DNA of 64,000 nt from Entomortierella parvispora. Its lineage: Eukaryota > Mortierellomycota > Mortierellomycetes > Mortierellales > Mortierellaceae. Position numbers and translations under genes: made by a program. Under the pieces are notes generated by a model. The model was not told the origin of the DNA. It ran no database searches and saw only the letters and a program-made list of their open reading frames with translations. Positions 54,126 through 64,000 of the stretch are shown in pieces; the first letter of the stretch is position 1, and the number at the start of each line of letters is the position of its first letter. The DNA is taken from assembly GCA_963573315.1 (NCBI GenBank), contig OY752140.1, positions 4,092,001 through 4,156,000 on the forward strand, in the 5' to 3' direction.

Positions 54126-55564
54126 TTAAACGGTATAGTAACCAGGCAACAAAAACTCGAGCTTCTCAACGGCAGCCTTGGAGCGCTTGGCGGGGGCGGT
54201 CATGCAAGCGAAACGCATGCTTCCCTTCAACCCTTCCAGCGCCGAGCCGTCTTCGACAGCGTTGCGAACACCTGGCAAAATAGCCTTCAAGACCCGTTGA
54301 GCGTTCGCGGAATTGGCGTTCAAATTCGCGACGACGGCCTCGACCGTCACCGCGACCTCATGGTCCTTCCAGCAATCGTAATCGGTCGACATGCAAATCA
54401 TTTGATACGCCATCTCGGCCTCCCTCGCCAGTTTCGCTTCCGGCAACGCCGACATGTTGATCACATCGCCGCCAAAGGACCGGTACATGTGGGACTCTGC
54501 GCGGGTCGAGAATTGGGGACCCTCCATGCAAATCAATGTCTTGTCCTTGTGGAATTTTCCGCCTTCGAGGACCTCACGTTGCTCCCAGATGACGTTTTCC
54601 AAGACTTTGGAGAACGGGTCGGCAAACATGGCGTGGGCGACGAGACCGTCTTCGAAAAAGGTGCTGGGACGGATACCCTTGGTGCGGTCAATGATCTGGG
54701 AGGGAAGGATGAAATCGCGGGGGGCGAGCTCTTCACGAAGGGATCCGACGGCGGAAAAGGCGAGGATGGCCTCGACTCCCAAGGACTTCAATGCGGCCAT
54801 GTTGGCGCGGGAGGGGACCTCGGTGGGGGTGAGGTAATGACCACGGCCGTGGCGGGCCAAGAAGGCGACGTGGGTGCCGTCGGCGGTGCGGGCAATGGTG
54901 ATGGCATCGCTAGGCTTTCCCCAGGGCTTTTTGTTTTTTTCAAAGTAAAGAAAGAAAGAAAGAGAGAGACGATATGAAAAAGGTGAGGTTCAAGAAAACG
55001 GCCCATTGATAATCATGACAATAATATCAGAAAATGAGGGTGCGACTTTGGACGGTCAATTGAGAGATGAAGGGTAGGTCAGGGGGGAAAGGAAAGGCAA
55101 ACGGAACAAAACAAGGCACGGCGCCATGCATAACAGCGCAGTTCAATTGGCTCGTGGTTGAAACCAGAAAAAAAAAGGTCCCCACATGGATATTGGGCTG
55201 GGTTTCGTCAACGTTCGTTTGTATTCAAGGGGAGAGGGGAGAGAGTTTTCCTTACAGTGTCAGGGTTGACCTCGGCAACCAATTCGATACCCTCGAGGTT
55301 GTAGAGTCCACTACCGCCAATAACGGCAATCTTGACGGGCTGTTTGAGAGAGAATGAGGGCAGTAAAGAAAATGGTTCCTGGTCAGTTTTCCAGACTTGC
55401 TTTTTTTTGGTGGCGAGGGGACGGTTGTGTGAAATGAAGGTGTTCCGTCCCAGTCAATCAAACGGCGCCTAAAGAGGATCCTTTGTTGAATCCAATGGTT
55501 CCAAAAAAAAGACATTAGAAATGTAAATGGTGAGGGTGGAGGCACTTGCCAAGTACGAGGCCAT
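54126..55564 (-). CDS. MEU1: S-methyl-5'-thioadenosine phosphorylase
   Basis: This cleaves methylthioadenosine to adenine and methylthioribose-1-phosphate, the first step of methionine salvage. Three exons (55564-55550, 55339-55256, 54926-54126) join in frame to 299 residues. Exon 1 encodes only MASYL and is followed by a GC donor (TTG|GCAAGT). Exon 2 has VKIAVIGGSGLYNLEGIE, the phosphate-binding start. Exon 3 has PWGKPSDAITIA, FLARHGRGHYLTPTEV, ANMAALKSLGVEAILAFSAV, the GSLREELAPRDF loop, GPQFSTRAESHMYRSFGGDV, INMSALPEAKLAREAEM and STDYDCWKDHE. The MSALPEA and TDYDCW blocks and the purine-site Asp fit MTA phosphorylase rather than purine nucleoside phosphorylase. The second intron uses an AAG acceptor. 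The gene is intact. Confidence 0.95.
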
Positions 55565-55794
55565 GGTGAATGAAATTGAAAAATGAATGCGGAAGCAAAG
55601 AGTTGAAGAATCAAAAGATCGGGCTTTGGATTTTATTTTATTTTTCTTGTCAAATAAAAATGACGTGACTTCTCATGCATGATACTTGCAATCGGGCTTT
55701 GCTTCAAGAAGGAGGAGGGACAACCCGAATGCCTTTTGTGTTGGGTCGTAACGGGGGGGGGGGGGGTTTGCTTTTTTTTTGCTATATCTCTTTT

Positions 55795-58532
55795 TTAAAT
55801 CTTGTCAGCCTTCCACATGTCATCCTCACCGTCAATGAACTGGAGCGCAGCTTGGCCAAAGGTCGTGCCAATGTTGATCGCACCGCCCACAGTCTCGGGA
55901 GTATCGTCGCCTTCATTACGGATCACCTTGCGACCCTTCTTGACGCGCGTCGTCGATTTCTCGTACTCGATCACACTGTGGCTCGATCCTGCCTCCTCAA
56001 CGCTAGTCGAGCCCAACAGAGCTTTGACGTCAAACTCGCCGAGGAAAGTGTCGGCCTGTAGAGAAAAATAAAAGAGTTCGTCGCAGACAGAACCTCGTTA
56101 AAATACAGATTAAAAGATAGCAAAACAGATGAAATTGACATGACAAACACGCGGAAAAAGTGGAAAAGATGGATCGCTTACCACAATAGCAGCAACATCA
56201 CCGCTAGTGCTACCAGAGTTCAAATACAAGGCACGACCCTCGACAAGATCCACGCGAGTGAAAACACGGCCCAAAGACGATCCAGAGCGAACGTCCAATG
56301 ATCCTGGAGCCGAAATCTTTTCCGACGACAACTCTTCGTTCTCAATAATGGCCACATTGGCATCAATTGATCCAGCAACAGAGCTGACGACCAAGGAGTG
56401 ATGAGGAATCACGTACTCTTCGCCATGGGAGCAAGGGGCCATCTCGCCTTCCTCGCCGTCGTTGTCACCATCATCGCCTTCGGGTTCCTCAACATAGACA
56501 AAGCCGGTTTTGGCATTGACCTCGACATTTCCGACAGTGGACGAGACGCGTGCGTTCAAGGGGTGGCCAGTGCTGGCCTCAATCGACTCGACCGTCACGG
56601 CGCCCGTCACGACGCCAACGTTAAAGACGTCAGCCTTCAAGTCACCCACAGTCTCGACACCACCGACAACAGCGTGAAGTTCCAACTGCTCAAACACCAA
56701 ATGGTTCAAAGACTCTTCAGTCTTGATGGAAGCAACCACACCTCCAATCGTCACTGTGCCAAAAGTCTTGACGTGGGCAGGGAAAACGACCTCGACATCG
56801 AGACTGGCACAGAACTTTTGACCACGCTGCTGGTGCTGGTGCTGCTCAGATTCGACACGATCACCCCAGGAGAAGAAACCATCGTCACGCTTCTTTCTCA
56901 TCATCATGCTCATCATACGCTCCAGATCCTGCTCCTCGTCCTCGTTACGGTCGTGGTGCTTGCGATGATGGCGCCCGCCGTGTCTGCCATGTCTGCGATG
57001 CTGTCCGAAATGGTGGTTGCGGTTGCGCTGGTGACGGTGGTGTTTGCGGTGGTGTTTGCGGTGGTGGGGCTTGTGAGGGTGCTTGTGGTCAGGCTCCTTG
57101 GGGGTCTGGTCATCATCGCCATTCTCGGGACGGATATAAGAGTCGGCCCAGAACTGCAAGTCCAACTTGTCATCCGTCTCGGTCAACTTCAGGTGAAGAC
57201 CTTGAGTCTTGTCCTCATCCTCGTCATCATCATCATCGCCATCATCCTCGTCATCATCACCACCATCTCCTCCACGGCGGGTACGGATAACACGGCGGAC
57301 AAAACTCTTGAACTCCTTGACATCACCCTCATCATCATCATCGTTATCATCATCGTCATCATCGCCGTTGCGGATCTTGGTGACGTTGGCGCGGATAAAG
57401 ATGGTGGGGAGGTGAACATGGCGACTGGACTTGATGACAATGTTGGAGACAATGTTGCCCTTTCCAACGCCAATGTTCAGGTTGAAGAGGTCACTGTTGG
57501 CCAAGATCTCGGAGGGGCCATCCCAGGGGACCTGTTCCTTTCGGCATTCCTCCTCCGCGTTCAAGGTAAAGTCTTCGATAGGGGCTCCATAGTAGAGTCC
57601 GGTGGCGGCATCGTAACCGGGGATGGGACCCCTGTTCCAAGATGGAGTAAGGTCAGAGTAAGACTCTGAATCAAAGTCAAGGTCGTAGCTGTTCTCGTTG
57701 TCCTTCTCGGCAAAGAAGCTGAGGTAGACCCAGGCGATGAACAGGACGGCAAAGAGACGTTTGAAGAAGCCTCGGAAGAACTTTTTCGCCTTGCTCTTGC
57801 CTGAGGTGGGGGATGGAAATAGAAGAGGAGCAGATCGTAATGCGTTAGAGTAGGCTTTTGTGGCCAGTGCTGTGACGACAGATACGTGACAGTTGGGGAA
57901 TAGGAGAGATAAAGGGTAATAAAAAAAAAAAAAAAAAAAAAGACAACAGCCCAGAAAGAGGAGAATGGAGGACGAGGTGGTGCAACCAGCAGGGTTCTGG
58001 TTCCGTCTCCTTGCAGACGGACAAACAAAAGCAGGACCACGTTGCAAGGTGTGGGGGATATGTTTTGAAGGAGAGGGAGGTCGATGGCTCAAAAAATAAG
58101 TGCAAGTCCAGAATCGAGATTTTGGCTCCGAAAGACGGAGCGAGGTGAAGGAAGAACGATGATCAACTAGCTCTTTGCAGCAGCCAACCAGGGTCCAGCG
58201 TGTCGGGCTATATTCTCTCTCTCTCTCTTTCTTTTCATTCTTTTCATATCATTCATTTCGTGTTTTCGTTCATTACATTGAGCCCGCTGTTCGCTGTTGC
58301 AGCGGCGTCTCTCGCGGAGGGCACGCAGGTGTGCGAACAGGCAGCGACCAGCTCGGCGGGGCTGGTCGGCTTGCTCCTCTTGGGAAAGAGGGTCCTGGGC
58401 CTTTTCCTCGTTGGCAAGGAGAGGTTCAGTGGCCTCGTCCTGGAAGGGGGGAGGGGGCATGTCTTCGCGCTCGTTCATGTCGACAACGACCGCAGGATCC
58501 TTGCGGTCCTCGGGATACCCATGGTGGTCCAT
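55795..58532 (-). CDS. Single-pass membrane protein with His/Asp-rich and adhesin-like beta-repeat domains
   Basis: I do not recognise an orthologue. Three exons (58532-58277, 57800-56182, 56055-55795) join in frame to 711 residues. A cytosolic N-terminus of about 90 residues (MDHHGYPEDRKDP, RRAGRCLFAHLRALRERRR) precedes one TM helix (FFKRLFAVLFIAWVYLSFF), so the rest should face the lumen or cell exterior. It then has a beta-rich part (SDLFNLNIGVGKGNIVSNIV), two Asp runs, a long His/Lys/Arg-rich segment (for example HHRKHHRKHHRHQRNRNHH), and a run of short beta-repeats (VKTFGTVTIGGVVASI, VETVGDLKADVFNVGVVTGA, VSSTVGNVEVNAKTGFVYV). These repeats resemble DUF4097/DUF2807-type putative adhesins. 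Low-complexity acidic insertions sit between repeats. Metal binding by the His/Asp segment is plausible but inferred. Confidence 0.7.
57921..57941 (+). repeat. Run of 21 A in an intron
   Basis: This homopolymer lies in the first intron of the His/Asp-rich membrane-protein gene (a T run on the coding strand). Confidence 0.85.
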
Positions 58533-60070
58533 AGGGAGACAGAAGAAGAAGAGAAGAGTGAGTTTGAGGGTGAGAAGGAGGTGAAAAAAGAAGGGAAAAA
58601 AGAAAGAAAAAAGAGTTGAATGAGCTGAAGGGTGGGTGAGTGAATGAATGAATGAATGAATAAATGAATGAATGGATGGGGCCAAAGAAGAAAGGGAGGA
58701 AAGAGCAAGAAAGAAGAGAAGGCAGGAGGGAAGAAGTGTCTGTCCCCCTCCAAAAGTCGACCTGCGCCCAGATTTCCTTTTCCGACACTGCACCGTCTCC
58801 TCCACGTCCACACGTCCACAGACCAGCCAGCCAGTCGGACCCTGTCTGCCCGAAATCTCTTGGCATGGGAGCCACTCGCGCCGTTGTCTCTTCCTTTTCT
58901 CTCTTTTGTTGAGAGGCCACGCAACTCTGCGAAGTCATTATTATTGTCCTCGTTTGTCTGTCTTGTCTCACCTTTGGAGAATACCCGCCCTGTGCGTCCC
59001 ATCCCACAGCCTCCCCTGTTGTCTTGTCTATCGCCTCCTGTCTTTGCGTCGTTCGCACCTTGCCCGCTGCCCATGGCGACATTATTATAATTATCTACTG
59101 TCTCACCCTTTCTTCCTTGTCTTTAGAGCCCTCGCCAAAAGATGTAGCCCAGCACAACGCGTACAGTTGTCTACGTCTGTGTACGACGTTCTCTCAAAAG
59201 GGGTTCCCTAGTTCAGTGGATGCACGCTCAAGAAGAACAGGCGGAGATTTGCTGCTAGCGGAAAATGACCCAGACTAGGACCAGGACCAGGACCAAGGAA
59301 ATAACCCACTAGCGCAACTCATTCAGCGTGCAAGCTGTTATGGACATGTGGCATCAGTTGTCTTCCCATCACACGCGCCGTGTTATCAGATACAAGTTTT
59401 CATCACTCTTACCACGATCGTGGACTCTTGATATTCTTGATAGAAGAAAGCAATCCTAGCGTCAACGATATTCAACCTGCCTGGCGCAACTGATGTGCAA
59501 CTGACCCAAGGCACTGACCTGAAGCTGACGTGAAACAGACACTTTGGTCCAGGATCTGAACCGGGGGATCGGATCAAGGGGCTTGCTTGTCTTGATGAGT
59601 ACTGAAAAGAAAGCATTTCACAAGATAAAGAAACCGAAACATGTCACTCATATCGGGTCGTCACCTTTCTCGGCTGCAAATGATGTGGCGTAACATTGTC
59701 GGTCTCATCCACCGCTCGACGCCATGCACAGACAATCCTGTGGTTGTCATCTTGCTTGGTTATTTTGGCCGCGCGTAGTTTTTCTTCAGAGGGGCAATGC
59801 AGTGCCAAGTAAGAATACGCGAACGTGCATACTGATGCAATTTGTGTCTTTCTTATTGCACCCGCTTGCTTGCTTGCAGGCAAGAGTCTGCAGCAAGACG
59901 TCATTTCTCAAGATTCAAAGCGCAAATGGCCCTCTTTCCCGATTTTGGTAATTTTTTCTTTTTCTTTTTATTGTGTAGAACATCTTGGGGGGAAAAGATA
60001 CTCTTGCTCACTTGATTGTCTGCTTCATGACTTGGTGAAAGGAGGTCGGTAGAGGATCGTTCTGTTTCTT
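58533..60070. other. Intergenic region between two minus-strand genes
   Basis: This 1.5 kb region holds the promoter of the His/Asp-rich protein gene (with repeated GAATGAATGAATGAAT at 58640-58670) and the 3' flank of VPS37. Pyrimidine-rich blocks occur at 58860-59130, and short direct CCAGGA repeats near 59275-59300. A plus-strand frame at 59641-59778 reads like the start of a DUF829-type hydrolase but stops after 45 codons. Confidence 0.45.
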
Positions 60071-61902
60071 TCACAAAACTTCCCATGTATCTTTAGGACT
60101 TGCACTGCCATTGCCTCCGCCTCCTGATCCCAAGCCAGCGCTAGAGGCGGACCCTGGTCCAGCACCACCTCCGAGACCCGAGGTAGAACTGGTTGATAAA
60201 GAGAGTCCCCCCAAATTGGCGAGAACCCCAGGACTCATCATCCCACTACTTGACCCTGTAATCCCTCCCAAGCCAGGCCTTGACGGTATTGAATCCATGC
60301 CTGATGTTGATCCGAGTCCTCCTGCTCCTCCTCCTCCTCCTCCTCCTCCTCCGAGATTATTGCCACTACCACTACTACTAGAGGATGTGGCAGATTGACT
60401 TCGGAGAATAGCTCCAATCCGCTCATTCTTCATCTCCCGTAAATGATACACCTTGCGCAACTCACGGTACTGTTTGATAAAGCCATCCTGATCCAATTTG
60501 CCCTCCAGAAACAATTGCGCTACCGACTCTGACAATTCTTCCGACTCTACCACTGACGCCTTCAACTTTGACTGAAGTGATTCTGGTTTAAAGCGCTATA
60601 AAGTGAGGGAAATGGAAAAGTAAGCAAACGTTCGTTATCACGCGACACGAGCTATGCAAAGAGACAGGTCCCCGGAAAAAATAAATGGCCCGTATCTGGA
60701 ATAAAAAGAACGAGAATTTACCCATAGTGCATCCTGTTGTTGTTGAAGTTTTTCTTCCAATGTCTTTTGTAATTGTGAGGCCATCTTGTGGCCTTCAGCC
60801 GTACTCCTCTGCAAGTCCCTCATTTCAGCCTCGAGAGCAAGCGTTCGACCTATTTACCCATGACAGAAAAGGAGAAATGTCAATGACACCATTGTACTGA
60901 CGCCTCACCTCCGAAAATCCAAAAAACAGAAAAAAAAAAAAATGTTGAGAGCAGTCGACAGCCCCCCCTCAAGCCCACAAAACAAGAGGGAAGCATGCAT
61001 GGCAAACAGTTCAAAAACTTACGAGCCACATTATTGTTGCCTCCCCACCACTCGGCCTTCAGGGTTCGGCTGTTGACAACAACGTCTAAATGATCCACAA
61101 AATGTTCGAAGGCGATCGGATTCTCCAGTAGCTCATCCACTTTCTCCGCGGGGAGTTCCAGCACGATCCTGGTCTCTTCCGACAGAGTACTCCCATAGGC
61201 AGTATCGCCCACCGGTAATGGTGCTGCTGATGTTGAGGATGATGGCATGTATTGCTGGGGACTGAAGCGATTCGCCCCTCCATTTGTTTTGCTGCTATAA
61301 GAGACTGCTGGGCGGTCATTGTTGGGTCCGAGGCTCTTTGAGCGGGCATTTGGGACCGGTGGCGGTGGTTTGTGCGAGTATTCGTCGTAGACACCGCCGC
61401 CGCCGCTGGGGTTGGTATTTTTGCTTCCAGTTTGATCTGCAGTCTCGCCCACTAGAACGCCTGTCCGTTGGATGCTGGTAGCAATCTCCTTGACAATCCT
61501 GCCTAGATTCGCATGAGTAGACCATCCGCCTGGCATGAGTCGCTCGTGTCCAGTGACTGCACAGGGCTGGACGGTGCCATCGACCCAGAGATGCCTCACG
61601 GTGGGTTGAATCGTGATCTTGGGTTCATCCTCTGGGAAGCTGGGGGGCAAGTAGATAGTCATGGTGGCGGTTGTGGTGTTTGTGTTGGATCCTACGCCTG
61701 CTTCCAATGCCTTGTTGTTGATGGAGGGAGAGGACGTGGTGCGGGTGAGATGAGGGGATTCTGGACCACTGGCCAGGGTCAGAGTCAGTAGGAAGCGGCT
61801 GTCGTCATTGGGAACCACGCGAAGGGTCGGCAGCTCAGTAAGGAGCGACTCGACCTGTTTCCGTCGACTGTCGATCAGTCGGTCGGTGCCAAGAGAGACC
61901 AT
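60071..61902 (-). CDS. VPS37A: ESCRT-I subunit VPS37A-like (UEV plus Mod(r) domains)
   Basis: VPS37 joins Vps23/TSG101, Vps28 and Mvb12 in ESCRT-I, which sorts ubiquitinated cargo at endosomes. The start is at 61902 (MVSLGTDRLIDSRRKQV). Residues about 20-150 form a UEV-like (E2-like) fold, with MTIYLPPSFPEDEPKITIQP, VRHLWVDGTVQPCAVTGHER and HANLGRIVKEIATSI, and no catalytic Cys in the E2 position. A disordered Pro/Ser/Asn linker follows. The Mod(r) domain then has LSEETRIVLELPAEKVDELL, VNSRTLKAEWWGGNNNVA, the coiled-coil exons RLLALEAEMRDLQRSTAEGH and QKTLEEKLQQQQDALW, and SVAQLFLEGKLDQDGFIKQY. A Gly/Ser-rich tail ends at 60071. Yeast Vps37 lacks the UEV part; human VPS37A has it. Two introns (about 60867-61020 and 60600-60720) are clear. 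Confidence 0.87.
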
Positions 61903-63037
61903 ATGAAGGAAAAAAGAAGAAAAAAAGCCAGCGTCAGTCAGTCAGTCGGTCAGCCTTCTCTATCTGTGTCTCTTGCTCTTGGCATTGCTCCATGGTCCCC
62001 ATGGAGACGAAGGACATCATCCGCAGTTTTGACAGGAGGGGAGACTCGACTCGTCGCATTCGTCCATGCCAACCTGGTCCTCTTCTTTTTTCTTTTTCTT
62101 TTTGCTTGCTATGGTCCCCATCCTTGTATCCTCGTTCGCCATTGTGTCTTGTTTGTTCATTATTCATTTCCCGTGAACAGCACCACTGTGTCCATGCGTC
62201 TCCCAGTCAGGCAAGGCGGCAACGTGCGCATTCCTCCTGACTCGACTCCAAGTGAACTGTTCGTAGTATCGTTCACGTCCATGCCCATGTCCAGGTAGAG
62301 TCATCCCTCCATGCCTGCCAAGTAAATGCAGCGCGTTCGACTGCGACTGCATCTATCACTGCATCCATCCATCCATCCATCCCCGTTTGTTTGCTGAGGT
62401 GAAACCTTAAAAGGGCTCTGTGGGTCGCCTGTGTCTTGTCGTCAGTCTGTTGCCCGAGGAAAGGGAAAGGAGGGAGCGCAGGAACTGCGCCAGCCACAGT
62501 AGGCACTTACGGCTCCCGTTGACTTTGGTCTTCGTTTGCGGTCTTTCTGCCCCAGTTGGAGTACAGCCGGTCCATGAGAAGTGATTGAGAGAGGGAGACA
62601 GAGACAGAGAGAGGGAGAATGCGCGCGACTTGTGAAAGTAGTAGGCCTGGCTGATAAATGCACGCGTCCCTGGTCTTTTTTCTTTTTTTTTTTCTATGTC
62701 AGTTGATGCAAGAGGAGGAGGAGAGAGAAAGGACAGGGAGCAATAAGAGGGGGAAGAGCAGACAAGGACAAGAAGAACGAGGAGGGGGTACAAAAAAGAA
62801 TGACAAAGAATGACACAGGAACAGAGGAGAGAGAATGAAATGAAGTGAAATGAATGCGTTCGTGGACCGCTCTCGACCCACTTCCTTCTTTTCTCTTGCT
62901 GGTCCCGTGACGTCTTTTCGCTCTTCACTCGTCCTTTCTACAATAGCTGCTGTCGGCAATCATATCGTCCATAGTGCGTTGCAGAAAATGATTTTTGTTT
63001 TATAATAAAGGTAACGATTCAACATCACACCCAGCCC
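61903..63037. other. Intergenic between VPS37A and MCM4
   Basis: About 1.1 kb without a supported gene. It includes the VPS37 promoter/leader, a CATC microsatellite (62361-62382) and GA/CT-rich simple sequence (62575-62630, 62700-62830). Open frames here follow the repeats and lack domains. Confidence 0.5.
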
Positions 63038-64000
63038 TTACTCGCGCTGGCCCGACGACAGCATCTTGATCGTGCGCTGACCACGCTTGCCCGTTACTTT
63101 GACATGTTGCTGTTGCTCCAGCTCCGTCATCACGCGCGCAAACATGTCCTCGGTCACCTCCTACAGATAGTTACAGAGAACCACACATATCATTTTGTCA
63201 GTTTTGTTTCTACTCCTTTTGTTTTGCCCAACGACATGGACAATCATCAGCACCAGTCAGTTGCAAAAGAAAAGAAAAAACTTACCACTGAGCTCTGAGC
63301 ATTCAAGTCCGTAAGCACATCTGACCACCGGAGCGTAGACTTGTTCTTGCCATTCAACAGGTTCAACAACTCCTTGCGCAAATCCTCCATATGACCTCGG
63401 TCGAAGGATCCCTGACCTGTCGTCAAAAGATCCATATCCAACAATCCTGTACGAGGATCCATAGCCGATTCCTTCAATCCTTCACGGATCAAACGCGATG
63501 CCTCCTCCACATCCGACTTTTCTACCACATCCGACAAGCGAAGCTTGGCCCTGGCCTCTGCCAGACGGATCATCGACTCCAGTTGACGGGTCGTGGCTGT
63601 GATTTGTTTGCCGCCTCCGAGTCTTCGAAGATCCAGATAACACTCCGCCAAGGTCGTACCAGCCTCCTCGCTCAGCGCTGGTCTGCAGTGGTTGCGAGCA
63701 TAGCTGATATAGGCCGTCAACATGTCTACGGGAATAATCTGTGTGCCGGCCGTCTCGGGAGCATCCTCGAGGTACAATGAGAGAATGTGGCGGGCCAAAC
63801 GTCTGTCGTTCTGCTCATTCACAACATCCAAAACCAGGTACAACAAGTCGAATCTAGATGTTTTGTTAAAAGGTGTTACACGGTTCAAAACAAATCAGAG
63901 TTGGTATAAAAAAGAGGGGCGAAAAATATCTTGGCATCCATTTGTCCTTTGTCCTTACCTGGAGATCAAAGTTGGAGGAAGATCAATGTTCTCCACCATG
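63038..64000 (-). CDS. MCM4: MCM4 replicative helicase subunit, 3' part
   Basis: MCM4 (Cdc54) is one of six ATPase subunits of the Mcm2-7 helicase that unwinds DNA at replication forks. The window end cuts it, so only the C-terminal third is present. It reads ENIDLPPTLIS just before the edge and then, after an intron, the arginine-finger region RFDLLYLVLDVVNEQNDRRL. Next come ILSLYLEDAPETAG, IIPVDMLTAYISYARNHCRP, ITATTRQLESMIRLAEARAK (sensor 2 region) and RLIREGLKESAMDPRTGLLD. The last exon holds the winged-helix end (EVTEDMFARVMTELEQQQHV) and stops at 63038. The MCM4-type MDPRTGLLDMDLL segment and the VEEASRLIREG helix fit MCM4 better than other MCMs. Two introns are visible (about 63166-63284 and 63855-63958). 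Confidence 0.93.

Noticed and set aside
56398..57669. 423-codon plus-strand open frame
   Set aside because: It is the antisense shadow of the His/Asp-rich coding exon; its long Val/Ile/Leu runs come from the reverse complement of Asp and His codons.

Overview
The window looks like nuclear DNA of a filamentous fungus. Its genes are fungal orthologues of housekeeping proteins with many short introns (GTAAG-type donors, CTAAC-like branch sites, AG acceptors) and CT-rich leaders. An F-box relic with long degenerate leucine-rich sequence, a VPS37 with a UEV domain, BRAP2, VAMP7, AIG1-like and ADCK1-like proteins together suggest an early-diverging lineage, with Mortierellomycotina as my best guess. 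That placement is inference.

Layout. 1-5 kb, all minus strand: the 5' part of a cdc2-type CDK, OPI3 phospholipid methyltransferase, and a fused chorismate mutase-prephenate dehydratase. 5-9 kb, plus: an ADCK1/Mcp2-like mitochondrial kinase-like protein and an unrecognised membrane protein. 9-10.2 kb: a decayed F-box gene. 10.5-15.7 kb: VAMP7 (+), CCT2 (-), BUD31 (+). 16.2-19.9 kb: a DEDDy 3'-5' exonuclease gene interrupted in its coding sequence by an apparently complete Tc1/mariner (DD34E) transposon. 20-25.5 kb: BRAP2 (+) and a FAR-17a/AIG1-like membrane protein (-). After a 2.1 kb gap, 27.6-34.1 kb (+): an INP54-like inositol 5-phosphatase and a first Argonaute. 34.6-41.7 kb: HIS7 (+) and an MSS4-type PI4P 5-kinase (-). 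43.3-48.4 kb (-): a second Argonaute and a divergent centrin-like EF-hand protein. 48.9-53.4 kb (+): a C2H2 zinc-finger protein and a CDC10-type septin. 54.1-64 kb (-): MTA phosphorylase, a membrane protein with a His/Asp-rich domain, VPS37A, and the 3' part of MCM4.

Most neighbours have unrelated housekeeping roles. The most distinctive theme is RNA silencing and genome defence. Two intact Argonaute paralogues with complete DEDH residues face each other across HIS7 and MSS4; one has an 8-copy heptapeptide array inside its PIWI domain. The same window holds a recent DNA-transposon insertion inside a nuclease gene. Several lipid or phosphoinositide enzymes (OPI3, ADCK1-like, INP54-like, MSS4) also occur, but I see no evidence that they form a functional cluster.

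Coordinates of spliced genes run from start codon to stop codon including introns. Intron borders were placed by eye from splice consensus plus continuity of conserved protein sequence.
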